A stretch of 64,000 bases of DNA from Phoebastria nigripes (taxonomy: Eukaryota > Chordata > Aves > Procellariiformes > Diomedeidae). The position numbers and the translations under genes were made by a program. Every line of letters starts with the position of its first letter. The stretch's first letter is position 1. Below are positions 11,801 to 25,734 of the stretch, one piece after another. Under the pieces are notes generated by a model. That model saw only the letters and a list, made by a program, of their open reading frames with translations. It was not told the origin of the DNA and searched no databases. The stretch covers positions 160,945-224,944 of the forward strand of contig JAYKAV010002553.1 of the NCBI GenBank assembly GCA_035582835.1, in the 5' to 3' direction.

Positions 11801-14800
11801 GAAATGTCACTTAAATGAGGGACATTTGCTCTTTTCAGAGGCCTAGCCCTTGATGTGTCAAGAAAATGGGAGCTTGTTGGAGAAGAAAAAGGTTTTCTTG
11901 CAGACAAAAGGATGTCTTTGTGAATGAGATACCGACACACACTTGATATTATAAGCCCAAGCTGTTTGGGGTTTAGATTCATGAATGGGAAAGTGTATAG
12001 AAATCTGGCGCCTTCAAATTTCCCCTACCTTGGCTCTGATACTATAGGAACATTGCTCTTTATGTACGACTATTTTAAAGTGAATTAAGAGAGATTTTAG
12101 CTTTCTTCAGTTTGNAGGATTATATAGGCAGCTGAACCATCCAAGCAGTGAGAAGCAGAGGATCCATCAGAGTGGTTGGGATGGCCAGATGAGAGCAGAA
12201 AAAATTACAGTCTTCCCAAGATAAGTTGTTCTTCTCTGTGAACCAGGGAAAAATGTCTTTTAGCTGCAGAGGAGAAAAAAAGAAAGACATTTCTCACATA
12301 CCAAAAAGTAATAAATTGAAAAGTCCTGATTTCTTAAAGCAAACTGAAGTAATCTCTGTTTAACTATATCAGCTGCAGGGCTGGGTCTTGGTATGAGGGT
12401 TATCTGATAGCCTCAAAGTTTCTGATAGTAATTCAGTGTTGATTACAGAAATAACAGAGGGCAAAGGAACCCTTCAGCTGAGAGACACAAAGCAACGCTC
12501 AAGCTTAAACCCTGCTATTTCTCACATAAAGTTTTGATGGACTGTACACAACTCCCCCNTTACATTTTCTCATTGTTGACTTATTTCTGAAGGAACCACT
12601 CCACACTGTGTACATTCATGCTGCTTTTCCTGTTGCAAATACCAACCTCATTGATACCTTGAGTGGGAAGTTGAGTCCATGAAACTTTGAAAGACCCTTC
12701 CCCCTTGGATGAGAGAGACTCAAGCAAGGCCAGAAATCAATATAATAGAGTTGAAGAAATGAAAAATGGAGGATTCATATACCTGCTATGATGGTTTTTC
12801 TACTCAAGTGTATCTTTCCTTCACATGACCCCAATCCACGTACCTTCATACCTTCTTGAAAATGTTACCCAGAGGCAAGAAAAGCAGGAGGTCAGTTTTC
12901 TTATCCCCTTTGTATTGTATTCATAATTGATATTTTTCCCATTTGTGTCTGCTTGCAAAATTGTCCATGAAGCTAGTTTGTAATGTTTGACTTTATTTCA
13001 TCCAAAATTGAACTGTAAATCTATTCTATCAAAAATACCTGTACTAGAACAGACTACTTGTGCATGTGACTGCAATATTCCAAATTTTCATAGAGCTGGT
13101 TAGCTATAGTGATAATTTATTATTATTGTACATAGTTAAAACATAGAAATCTAAGCTGTAGGCTAAGGAATAAAGCTCAAAATACCCATGTTTTCTATAT
13201 TAGTGAAATTTTACTAGGACTGTTTCTTAGTAAGAAATTTTAATAAAATGTTTTTAATAATTTTTTTCCATTAAAATGTTGGGGGGAGAGGGAAACAAAA
13301 TCAAGAAAATGTCAGTTATCTCTAAAATATACAAAGTTGTATCACTCTTTTTAAAATCACATTCCAGCAAAACACGCATTTTAGGAAAGATGACATCTTC
13401 TAGATGTATTAGTATGTCTCTGCTCTTCTGTATTGCCCTTTCACCTTTCAGAAAGAGAGATGCTTTCTGCATTTCTGATTGTGTTTTACCACAACAGACA
13501 GGAATAATATGATCTGGCAAGTTGTCCCTGAGCTGACTTCCATACACACTAAATGATCTTTGCAGTAGATGACATTCGTCAACATAGATAACCTCAGCAC
13601 AATAAAGAGATGTGACCAGATTCTCCAAAACTATAAATTAGTATAGCTACACTGAAGAAAAAAGAGCTAAGTCAATTTATACCAGCAAAGAAGCTGTGTG
13701 ATACAGAGTCAAGTTGGTTAAATTACAGTTTTCTTGAATTATTTGCTGTAGCTTAAGAAAATGAATTTGTTTGTGTTCATTGTGAATACCTTTTCAGTAA
13801 TGACTCTGTGCCTTTTAAATAAAATATTTATAAAAGGTCTAGGAGACTCTCATCATATTCTGGTTGGATAGAGCAGAGAGTGTTTAGACACTGTAATGTA
13901 ATACAGGTAGTATTACTCCAACACAATTTGTGTTTGCCTCCTGAGGTGACTAATATCACTAGCAAAGCTTAAGTGTAGTGATGGGAGAAGCTTTTGTTTT
14001 AGCAGCCAAACTGTGACAGGGGACAGTAGGCATGAACTTAATTCTGTCACTTCTTCCACATGCTGTTTAGAAGGGCTTAGCAGAATACTCAGGGTGTGAT
14101 GTGTTAAAGCATTGCCCTAAAATTCAATGAGAGATGCCTTAGTCATGTTCCTTTTCTAAAGTCTTACACTCTGAAGGATAGATGGTACAACAGAAAAGCA
14201 CAGTTTGTTTGATATGCAGGTGGTAAAGCACAGTAGCAAGGAGTGGCTTGCAATCAGGCTTATACACATCCAAGAGACATTTAGTGTCAGGGATTGTGGC
14301 TAGCAATAAATTACTATGTACCAATAGATGTAATCCACTTGATTAGTTTATATTGGGTAAAACTGTGCATTATTTGTCCAACACTCTGAAGGTCTGGAGA
14401 GTCCTGGCACAGAGTCAATGGCACATGCTTAGACAAATGGCCTTGTCATATGCTTATTGGCTTTCAAAAGGTTAAAAAGTGTGCCCACTGTGTAAGACAG
14501 ACAAATGTTCAACCATTTTGATAACTGAGAAGACTCTGTTTCATTTCATGTCATACAAATCCAAAAAAGATCAATCCAGAGCTGAAGGAATTCACAGGGC
14601 ACCTAAGTTACTATGGTGTCTATACCCAAAATCACATAAGGGAATGCTATAAGTACCATAATGTTACTGGTGTCATTATTGGAAAAGGGACAGACTCTGG
14701 AAGAAATCTGGGGTGCAACTTGACATTAAACCCATGGTGGAGTAACTCAGTTGCTCTACCTCTGCATTGAAGAGTCCTTTCTTCCTTCTATCACCTTTTG

Positions 14801-15690
14801 TTTTAGCTCTGGATCCCAGGCTAACTCTGCAGCTACAAAGAGACTCTGGGGTATGAACAGTGTTATGGAGTTTACATGAAAATCAGTCGTCTTTAACAGA
14901 GAAAAGGAAGAATGTTCAAAAAAAAAAACTCTCAAGTATCTGATAGAAACAACTGCTATAAAACTTTAAGGCAGGATCTAAGCTCTGGGCAGATGAATGT
15001 TTAGACAGATAAGAAGTCTGTGAAAAGACAAGTTCAGCCAGGGAATTCCCTTTGACTTGATATTGATAGTATTATTGTCAGAAAAATAAGAAACAATGAA
15101 AAGTCAAAAGCACAGAGCTAAGAAGCACATCCCCCAAAGCTAGAAGGCTGCTTCCTTTCAAACTTCTCTAAATAGTCTCTGAGATCAGAATATGATTTGA
15201 ATTCTAAAAAACTATTAGCTAGATAGAGAAATTCAAACCACCTCTTGCAGCAAATGAGCAGGATGCAGTCAGATGTGGAACATTGGCTGGGGTCAGAAGG
15301 CAGTTAGACAAAATCATTAGGTTTAACCCACAGAAGTCAAATCTCATGGTCAATTAGTCCACTGGCTTTGCTTCTGCAAAGCATTTTCAACTGATTAGAT
15401 CAGGCCAAGAAATGCCTTGCAGTATTATCCTGGTCTTCAAGCTACAGAAACCCTAAGAGTAAAGGGATGAAATTTTAACTGTGCTTACTGAAACAGGAAC
15501 TGTGAAGAAAGGTAAATAATATTACCAAGAATAAAGAGTTTGAAAGCCAGATGGTTATGCAAGAGAAAAAGTAGAGAGAGAAAATCTGCTATTGTAACTG
15601 GAGCTGCACAGACTGGCTTCATTCCAGCTGGGAAGAACATCTGAAAATTTTGAAACTTTCCAGGAAGAAGAGCTCTACCTGGTGACCATG
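8884..15690. other. Non-coding stretch, no gene seen
   Basis: AT-rich unique sequence. The longest frames (minus 10084-10551, minus 10440-10796, minus 13254-13628) have no start or splice context that I would trust. A purine-rich patch lies at 10600-10765. I recognise no transposable element. Confidence 0.6.
10600..10765 (+). other. Purine-rich tract
   Basis: The plus strand is strongly biased to G and A, with blocks such as AGAAAGAAGAAG and GGAGGAAG. This keeps several frames open by chance, because purine-only codons are never stops except TAA/TAG/TGA, which need T. This explains the overlapping open frames without invoking a gene. Confidence 0.5.
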
Positions 15691-16041
15691 AATCATAGAA
15701 TCACAGAATCATAGAATCATTTAGGTTGGAAAAGATCTTTAAGATCATCAAGTCCAACCGTAAACCTAACATTGCCAAGTCCACCACTAAACCCTAAGCG
15801 CCACATCTACACGTCTTTTAAATACTTCCAGGGATGGTCACTCAACCACTTCCCTGGGCAGCCTGTTCCAATGCTTGATAACCCTTTCGGTGAAGAAATT
15901 TTTCCTAATAAACCTTCCCTGGTGCAACTTGAGGCCATTTCCTTTTGTGCTATCACTTGTTACTTGGGAAAAGAGACCGACACCCACCTCACTACAACCT
16001 CCTTTCAGGTAGTTGTAGAAAGCGATAAGGTCTCCCCTCAG
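15691..16041 (-). mobile_element. CR1 LINE, 5'-truncated 3' fragment
   Basis: The low-coordinate edge carries about three copies of the 8-bp CR1 tail (plus strand AATCATAG/AATCACAG), followed by the conserved hairpin-like block 'TTAGGTTGGAAAAGATC' and then antisense of the last part of ORF2. The reverse strand encodes the familiar CR1 ORF2 end region but with disabling changes. The copy breaks off inside the 'GGTCTCCCCTCAG' block, where a (AAG)6 run begins. This is the normal 5' truncation of CR1. It belongs to a family close to the copy at 34111-34678. Confidence 0.95.
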
Positions 16042-16059
16042 AAGAAGAAGAAGAAGAAG
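16042..16059 (+). repeat. (AAG)6 microsatellite at CR1 break
   Basis: Six perfect AAG units begin exactly where the CR1 similarity stops. In full-length copies this position reads into CCTCCTCTTCTCC. The run may have grown from that pyrimidine/purine block or from insertion-site sequence. Confidence 0.85.
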
Positions 16060-17140
16060 GGTGGATTGTTTAGGTTCTTCAGAAATGTTTCATTCCAACA
16101 AAACACAAATCTTTTATTTCTGCTTCTATTTGAAATATTAAATATTTCCCTATAGGAAAAAAACAGTAAAGTGGGCCAGTGGTGACTTCCAAATGAATAA
16201 ATAAAGACTTACAAATTTTAAAAAGACACAAGGTCACATTCCTAGAATCTTACTCTTTCTTCTTTAAAAAGGAAATTAAACTGAGTCAAAGTACCTCAAT
16301 TTCAGCAGAATCAAAAATATTCACATGGACTGACTGTGGTTCCATCACATTTCCTATGATTAGCTTCACTAGTAATACACATTAGATCCAGAAGTTGTCA
16401 TATACATTGACAGCTTTCAGAAGTGTTATCTTTAAAGGAGATAAAGAATATTCAGCTATTTTTGGAAGGCATTGGATACAGCTGTATTTCTGTAACTAAG
16501 TTTATATATCCTTTGCATTGCATGTCACTGATACATATGCTTAGCAGGAGTCTAGTTATATGCATAACAAGACATATGCAAAAATACTGCAAAATATTAA
16601 TAAAGCCTTTGAATTTTGCATTCTGAGTGGAGTATTCCAGCATCCTTGATATAAGCTCAGCATACTGCAGTGACTGATTCCCAGGCAGAACTACTTTGAA
16701 TCACAAGTTAAAATATAGTCAACACAGAATGAGAATGCAATATACAATATCAATGAAAGATGAAATATAAAGGATAAGACTGCCTAATTGCACCAAAGGT
16801 TCTGTAATTCAGTGGCATGGCCTAATTTCGTCAGTGGCACACATATTTGAGAGGAAGACTCATTCACTGAAAGAGCCACTAGTTCACAGTGGAAAGGATT
16901 TTCCACCTTTGAAAGTGCTCCTTTCTATCCTTCAGGCCCACCTCAAGTCTCTACTTTATCACCAGCTCTTACAAGTCGTTAACGACAGCTTTATAAAACA
17001 ATTTGGTTCCCATTCATTTCAGTGGGAGTCAGAGAAAACAGGCATTTCATTTCTGGGAGTCCATTTCTTTTCTGGAAAACTACCTACTTCTACATAGATG
17101 TTAGGAGGCCAAATGAGTTTCATTGCATGCTTACACACTG

Positions 17141-17194
17141 TAGGCAACAGAAGTCAAATACAGACCATAGGCAATAGAAGTCAGATATAGACCA
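17141..17194 (+). repeat. 27-bp tandem duplication
   Basis: Two adjacent copies, 17141-17167 and 17168-17194, both beginning TAGGCAA and ending AGACCA, differ at three positions. It is an old local duplication. Confidence 0.85.
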
Positions 17195-20100
17195 TGAGCT
17201 AAAACAATAATAAAAAATTATATTTTGAGGAGGTCAGCAGAAAGAGATTCCTGGGAAAAGGCACAGTGTATCATCTTACATTCTAAGAGAACAGCCTAAA
17301 GCGAGGGCAGAAATAAGATGAATTTACATTCCCTTTAGGCCCGCTCTATTTCAACATACATTGAGCAGCAAAAAGGCCCTGAGGTATAAATTAGAGCAAC
17401 AGCTGTTTTCAGCTTGCAACACCTCATGTTAAGCTGCCTGCAGACTTCCATGAAACTCAAGGTACCTGAACAACTATTTCAGAAATTTAAATTCATATTT
17501 TGCCAGGGAATATGCACCCAAATCCCAAACAATCTCTTGCAGGTGCGAACTCTGCCTCACCGAGCCATCACTAGTTATGCATTTCTCCCCTTCCTCCCCA
17601 GCCTCTGCTGTTTTTTGGAGGAGGTCTTTCCTTTTATCAAGAGTAACTTCTGCTTTGGGACTCTCTCCTTTACTTCATAGCCTTTCACAGGTGGTATGGT
17701 GCTTGCCTGTAGCCTATTTTTAGCTCCAACAGGGGATGCTGTCCTTCTTCCCTCCTTTGTGCCGCTCCCCTTAGAAAGGTTATCTAGGCAAAGACACCTT
17801 TCACTGCTCAGCAAGGGACAGGATCGCTTTTGTTAATTCTTCTCCTAATGACTGTATCACCTAGGACAGAGTTAAATGCCTATCTCCTAACAATAGTATT
17901 CAAAGGGAGATTTGGACTGGATGCAAGCCTGCTTTAGCAAGGTATCTTCATTGACAGGGAAGAATTGACTAGTTTTGTATCAATAGCCTGTATTGTGGAA
18001 GACCTGGATCACAAACATCAGATAACACTGAAATTAAGTAGCACAATTGCCACACCTTCTCTCTGTTTTGTTTGCTTCTGATCAGTCACACAAAGATTAC
18101 TAAAGAAAGTCGCAGGCTTGCTTAAGCAGAAATCAGGAAGCAGAGCTAAAATTTCTGTGTATTTCCAACATCAAAGCAGTTCTGCGCCTTGTTTATCTGA
18201 ACACAACCTGCCAGATACAGGGTGCTATGACACCTAGAAATACTGTCCTGCGGAAAACTCCATACAGCCACCCCTTCAGGNTTGCCTTTCATACTTTATT
18301 GCTGCTTTTTTACATATTCATTTCCTAAGAATCTCTTAACTGTGTTGGCTACCACATTAGGATATAACTCTAATTGGCTGCCCAGAAGACTTTTGTTATG
18401 CTTACCTCAGCACTTATGCTACTTGGTCTTGTGGTTACTACAACCAGACTTCACGGTTCTCTGTACATAATGATAAAAAACAACCTACACTTTCTAACTG
18501 AGCAAAAGTATTGTGTTTTTGTTTTCCTTTTCTAAACCAACAGATACTCACTGTAGGCTGTCAAGCTAATAGGATAGCTTCTATATATCATCTGACCCAC
18601 AATGTAATTTGTTTATGTCAAGCAAACAACATAGATCTAAATTTTGCCTGCTTGTGTTTTGCTAAGCAAAAACAGCTTGGGAAGATCAACAAGACCTCAG
18701 CTCTTCCCCCACGGTGTAGTCCACACTTTGATAAGCGATTTGAAAGATACGTGTAAGAGGAAATGTCTGTGCATCTTCCCTGGGATGATACAGATAGTTT
18801 GGGGCAATCGATCACATTGCCAAGGTCAATAGTAGCCCTGTCAACAGTAGACCCTTCAAGAATTGTTTCACAACAGGGTGGACCATGGTTTTTTTTTTCC
18901 CCTGCTACAATATCTCAGGGACTCTCAGTCCATGTCTTAAGACAGAGAAAAGAAAGGAAATTTTGCCCCTTTGAAACCTGCTGAAACCTCTGACTGGTCT
19001 AAAACCATGTGGCCTGGCCAGGCTGAGAACATGTGGCTAAATATGCAGCAACAGCAAGGAGATTTCCTTTTTGGGCTGTGGTGTTTTTTAGGATGGGATA
19101 GTGTCGAGAAAGAAGGTCCTGAGGTGCTATAGCAATGCCACGAGCAGAGGGCAGAGAAGGAGCAGATCTGGAATGACTGCAGATGATTCATTTCAGGATC
19201 AGCAGTAATTCAGTGGGAGCCACATATATATCATCCCAAAAATGAGATTACAGTATTGACCCCCTCTGAATTTCAAAACTGGAACAGAAAGGGTGCATTG
19301 CAGCTTTAATTACACTATTAAGGTATCTTTTCAGGGGAATTACCATCCATTCTCAGGTACTCACAGAAATGGTAAAATCGAGGAATATTTAGGGAGTGGA
19401 AGAGTTTTAATACTGGGTGGCAGAGCTCTCACAAGCTCTAATTTTATTCTGAATATTAGAAATTGTTCCCAGGAGACACTTGCTCAACACCTGAGAAGCA
19501 TAATATTAATCACTTCTGCCCAGTTCTAGTTTTCAGGGTACTCTTGAGTAAAGCAAGCGACCAGGAACAGTATTTTATAGTGGCAAAAAATTAAGCGCAC
19601 CTGATTTAGTTTCTGGTTGCTTTCCAAATCACCACCATTAGCAGAAGCTATTACTATCTGTGCTGATTCTCCCAGCTTTATTCTTCCTAAAGCCTGAAGC
19701 TTTATCAATATATTATGTAAAACAACATGCACAGAATCCAGACACCTCAATCCCATGCACATGTACATACACACACATGCACAAAGCACACCTGAGCAGC
19801 CCCAAAAGTCACTGGCAAAAGACAAGACTAGCAAAGATAATGTCATCAGTCTCTGACATCCTGAAGTAATTGGCAAAAATCAAGGGGAAAATTAAACATG
19901 CCCCTTCATGAGTAGGCTCCACCATGTCTTGTGGACTTCAAAATCTCAGAGTGCTTTTAGACATGAAATTTATGTCTGCTTTAGTCCTTCCTTTCTCCAT
20001 CCATCTTGACAGCTCCGGCTGGATGAAAATCTCACTAGTTTAAGAGGGGACAGGACAGGGAGGGCTCATGACTGGCTTAGTGGGCTCTGCTTTTTGAAAG

Positions 20101-23100
20101 CCCCTCTTCACCAAACGTTTTCTTTGTGCCCTCTGAAAGTAGAACAGAGATGAGGAACATCCTTCGCTGCTTCCTCTGTCCTTCTAGCTCTTCTGAGGCC
20201 ATCCAGCAGAGTGCTTCTCCCTGGCTGGCTTCTAGGAGACTCCCTCCACTGTCATTCAGGATATGTCAACAGCTCCTTTCAGCACAGCTCTGGTGTGTTG
20301 TCCCTCCTGCACTTTTTTGAGGTAAATCAGTGCTAATCCATGAACAATGAACCAAGGGGCAGTGGAAATATCTGGACTAGAGTTGTTAATTTAAACTACC
20401 CGTCCTGCACCCACTTTCCTACTTCTCAGCTATTTCCAGTCCTGACATTGTCCTTCTCTAGCTGGTTAACTCTGCCCGATCCCCGTGCTCAAATGTTTCA
20501 GCTGCTCGTTCACAGCTGCGAACCTCGGAGCATCCTGGGGGACACAGGAAAGCTGCCAGGGAGCTGAGTGCACTAATGCTTTAGCACATTATCTTCCCTT
20601 CACTGAGCAGCAGACCTTGACCTCGTCTCTATTTTGCAGCATCTTTGAGATAGGTCCTGTTTCCAAGTCCACGGAAACCAACAAACGGGCCTTGGATCAG
20701 GTGCTCAGGCTCAGATTCTTAAGAAGGTGAACATAACACTTTCCTATTGATTTGCATTTGTAACTGGGTGCCTGTGCACCTGTAAGGATCTGAGTTTCTA
20801 TAGCATAATGAATCCTCACAGAAAACAAACCTCACCTCTTCATCACAAATAAGTCAGCACTAATCTTCCCATCAACTCTCTGTATCAACTTACAGAGTCA
20901 GAAATTAAATATCCTGGGCTTTTTTCTGTCTAAAAAGGGACAGTTTTCATCCACCTATTTTTCATTTTTTCATAGGAATTCTGCTTTTGTTTAGTATGCA
21001 AACGAATATATATGCATGTATAAAAACGTGTGCACTTCTACATGTATATGCAAATACCCAAGCCCTTAGTATTGGTGCACACATCTTCTTCTGAACTGCA
21101 GTCATGCTAAACAAAATCCCTCCAGGGCTTTTCTTGCCACTCCTTTTTACATGCTTGACAGTTTCCAAGGGAATTAGTCTTAGTGCATTATTGGATATGT
21201 GTTCTAAATAATTAAATTTGACAATTACGTGGTAGAAATATCAGACAAAAAGAACTGAAATCTCTGAATGCAAAAAAATAGTGGGAAGGTTCTTTTTCTT
21301 TCTCTCTAAAATACTCTATCCCTCCCTTTGTCTGTATCTCCTATCCCATTAAATGCCATTGCTCAATATGTTGATATGCAGCATCTCATCTCAGCAGGTA
21401 CATTTCATTTATTGAAACATTATTTGAGAACAACTTTATTAAAGATTCAAGATGCCAATACAAGATGATACAGTGCATAGCAGCTTGTAACTTGGAAAGC
21501 TTTACAGAATTAAACAACGTTCAACAGCAGGCAGGATATGGTGTGAATTACAGAAAGGAGCAGTGTTAAGCTGATCCATGGTGAATAAAAGTGTTCAGTC
21601 ACATGGTCAGTAATGAAGATAGGCATGAGCAGGGATACATAGACAAAAGACAAAAAACTGTGTTTGGGAAGAGGTGGGGAGGGACAGAGAAAGAGGCAAG
21701 AAAACTTACTTTAGGTTACAGGATGTGCAGAGAAGGCTGTGGGGTTCAGGAGAAAGTGATACCTGGAAAAGCAAGGGAGTTCTGCTGCCTTACGGTTTTC
21801 TGGCTGACTGAAGGCTATTGTAAAAGGTGAAACCTACCCTGTTTGGATTTGGGTATTGGCATCTATTAGCAATGATTCCCAGCTCTGCTTTTGGGGGCCA
21901 GATTTCACAGCACTCTGACGTGTTTCTCCGGTGAAGGACCTGGCCCCTACAAACTGCAAGACCTTTGCTCAGCTAAAGCTCTTAAGTAAGTTCATTGCAT
22001 AATGCAACAAAATGTGAACACCAACAACTGAGTATCAGCAAAGAAAACATATGAAGAATAGCTGGAGAAAAACATAATGAATAATATTATTTGTAAAGAA
22101 TATCATTTAGCTGGAGCCAGAACCGAGTACTGGGTAAATCGATTTGCAAATAACACATTTGAAATATGCTGAGAACAAATTTATCCAAAGAATTAGTAAG
22201 CCAAGCTGAAACTTTACGCCCATATCAGGTTTTTTTTTAAAAAATGCCCTTTTTAAAAAAATCGGGATGTCTACAGGAACTATTTAATTGCCAATTAGGG
22301 ATCTCTCAAGTTTTTGTTTACTGTAGAAAAACAGTCTTCAAAGGATGCTCAGCAAAACAAATCTGACTAATACCACTTTCTGACCTTTTGAAAATAATCC
22401 TTGTGAAGTATTTTTAAAAAGTCTGTTAACAGAAAATAGAAAACTTTGAAAAGAAAATATTTCTACATTCTTCCAGAAACAGGGAAACATCCACAGCGTG
22501 TTCATGCTACTTAGCATTTGTGCTTTCCTTTTCCACTAGTAAAGATTCCTCTGTGTCCCTTGAAGTTTCTAGGAAAGATGTTCACACTTCCCTACAATCA
22601 AAGAAAAGGTGTCAGCATACTTTGTGTAGTAAATAAAGTTCTGGCATTCTCAAACCTCACCTCCCTCCACCCCAGCAAGCCACCCCATAAATCCAAAGAT
22701 TCCCCAGTGCCATTCCAGCATATGCCCTTCCAATGTTTCTATCAACAATTTCCACCATAAATTACAGCTTTTTCCTTTTGATTGTATTTCTTTTCCAGCC
22801 ATTTTTCTTACAGAGCCACCATCTTTTGCAGATAGGGAAAGAACACCCAATAGGGCAGAAAAAGCACAGATTAAAGGAGAGGGAAGGAAGTGAGTGTGGC
22901 CCAATGTATGAATCATGACTTTGTAAGCTAAAACATCTGGATACTTTTCCCAGTTCTGCTTATAAACTTCATCTTCTTGTTTTCATCTGCTNTTGTGCTC
23001 AGCCTGAAGATCCTTAGGCCGGACACTTTCCCTCAAGTCTTGCTTGTAGCATGCATAGTATAGCAGAGTCTGACATCCTTTAGATGCATCCAATAGGAAA

Positions 23101-25581
23101 AAATATTAATAATAAGTTTAATATACTTATCCAGCTGATGTGTATAGGATGTGATGGCTGCTGTCTTCACCACAGACTATTTCTGCATAAAGTATTTAAG
23201 ATTATTTTCTTAGGAATAGATGTCCTAATGTAGGAGTACTTTTTCCATGACAGGTCTGTAACCCGTTTGCTAGTTCACTAATAAGTTGCTCAACTTTATG
23301 ATGCAAATGATCACCCTTAAGGAACTAAACTGAGAACGTGAAGAAGCCACATGACAGAGGCTGCTAACCAATGACCCGTGGCCATACCCATGCTGAACAT
23401 AGGTCTCCACAGGAGGTGAAGTTTTCTGGTCGGCCCTTTACTGCACCCTCATCTCACAGCAAAGCAGAAGTGAGCCATCACAGACTCATATCTGAGCTAG
23501 AAATATAAATGGGCAAGANGGTTCATTGGTCTGTTTTCAGGGAAGTTCTTTTCGAGGACACCTGGATGAACTCAAGTAATCTACAAGTTTTGGCCCAAGT
23601 TCACAATGAAACATCCCACTTGACAGAAGTTTCAAATAAACTTATGAGCATGCAAAAACTTTGCACCTTTTCTGTACTCATTTTACTTCGTTGTTAGATG
23701 CAAAGGTAACAAAATGACATGAGAGAACGTGTTCTCCATGTATAAATGCTCATTAACAGAGATGAGAAAGCAAGAGAAGGCTCAAGAGAGAACTTTATAA
23801 TGATTTCCAATCCTTTTGGAGACCTAAAGCAGACTTTTCCAGAGATAGGCTATACTCAGACAAATCCATCTTTGTGTCAAGTCCCCAATCACGAAACCTC
23901 AGAACTTGATGGTATTTAGGAACTTCATTCTCATCTCAAAGTTCAGCTCCTGTTGGCATCAGTGCAATGTGCCAAAATCACTTAAAGAGCTGGATCTTTG
24001 TTAGAAAAAAAGGTGAATGTGGCTCTGATCTCTTTCACACGTTCCTGTAGATATGACTGATACATTCTTAGCTGCAAGTTCTTTGCTCCTGTCCTCCTCA
24101 ACATGCAGTAGATGGTTCGGNGTGTATTTACAGAAAGAAATCCTAGGAGAGGTGACCTGGGCACAAATAAAAGACATTTCTACATTGCACTCTTGTAGCT
24201 CTGGGGCCATGAAGATCCCGAAATAACAATTCCTGGTCACTGACTGATAGTCTTCTGTCTGCCTGCAGCTAGCTCAGTGGGGTGACTGTTCTGGAATATG
24301 AAATTACCTGGAGAAACATCTACTTTGATAGCTGGAGTGGGTGCACAGGAGGGCTGGAGAAATTATCTTTAGCAAGAGAGCAGCCAGCAGTCAGCATATA
24401 GATGTATTCCTGCCCCAGACCACAGCAAACTCCCAAATTGAACAAATGAACACCAAAAAAGCTCAGCGTCATTTCAGTTCCTTTCTAGACTCAGACCCAC
24501 CCCTGCCTTCCCAGCACAAACAGGTTCTTTTCTGCGAGAAAGGGAAAAGTTAATTACACAATTCCTCCTGTTCTCTTCTGGATTAGACTAGTGCAGTCTA
24601 GACTTGCAATTTAGAAAGCTGTTTATAGGCAGCTGCTTGGCAAAGAGCAGGCATCTTTCTTGTAGTCCAATAGATTTAAATATTTAAAGGCCAGCTGCAC
24701 AGAACAATGTCCCGGAACATTGTCACTGGGACATGGTGACTCATGCACAGCCAGAGGAACATGAATTGGACTTTCTGCCACGAGATGGGGCTCTGCCTGC
24801 CCTGTTTCCCCATATACCCTATTTTATGCTTTGCTTCCTCTCCTGCATGAAAAATCATTGTTTTCTTGGTTATAATGTGTCTTTTTTTTTTCTCCTTGTT
24901 TTGCTGTACTGAAGCATATTTATTTTCCATGGCAAGAAAACAACTTTTCTGTCTTGCCCCCAAACAGACACACAAAACTGACAAAGCCTCTAGGATCCCC
25001 TTGGCTGAGATAGATGAGCTGTACTTACAGAATTAAAGCAAAACCTTTATTGCGGAGGGAAACGATGCTATAACCAAGCCATCTGTTTCATAGCCTCCTG
25101 AAACAGAGAGCATTCATGAAGGTTTCCTGCTTCTTATTATTTGAGTGTTTTGCTCCTAACAATCAGAGAACCAATGACCAGATTCTGATGTTTGGTGCTC
25201 ACTGGAGAAACAGGAACAAGCTGAAGTTGGCAGAACTGTGCTGGATTTTTACCCAGGAATGAATAGCAACCTCGGTTTATAGCAAAGAAATTATTAGTAC
25301 TGTGGTTGTGCCCAGGGGCTTTCATTGGATCTTCACAACAACCAGTAGTTAACACACACATATAAAGGCAATTTGTTCACGGAGGGTCAGTTGGCTGAAA
25401 ATTGGGCACCATTTCTTTCATATGGGAGGGGATAGCTTTGAATAGCATTGCTGGTTTCTATCCATCAGGTACCAAATGCCTTAAGTGAATTCCATCACTT
25501 GTACTTACTGGTGTGTGAAGATGGTCACACCAAAGCTGCCCATCAGCCTTTATCCATATACTGTTGCAAACCAAGTCACTA

Positions 25582-25734
25582 TGATCACTTTAGGAGGTGA
25601 TCACCCAGACTCAGCACACAGGGAGGGGACCTTCCCTCTCCCCACAGCATGGGATGTTCCTAGGTGGTGGGATCTCTGGATGAACACTTCTGAGGATGAT
25701 CACACGTAGCTTTGGCACTGCAGGGTGATCACCC
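25582..25734 (+). repeat. Cluster of TGATCAC palindromic words
   Basis: TGATCAC occurs at 25582, 25598, 25697 and 25726. Two sit inside longer palindromes, GGTGATCACC (25596-25605) and GGGTGATCACCC (25723-25734). Flanking words GATGGTCACAC (25519) and GATGATCACAC (25694) are also alike. It could be a worn inverted-repeat element or a chance cluster of factor sites; I cannot decide. Confidence 0.45.

Noticed and set aside
13254..13628. 124-codon minus-strand frame
   Set aside because: AT-rich unique sequence with no usable splice sites and no recognisable motif.
15772..16155. 127-codon plus-strand frame
   Set aside because: Antisense of the CR1 fragment plus the translated AAG repeat.
22935..22990. 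Possible MIR piece (CTGGATACTTTTCCCAGTTC)
   Set aside because: Only one block resembles MIR and the following ACCTTGGG block is missing.
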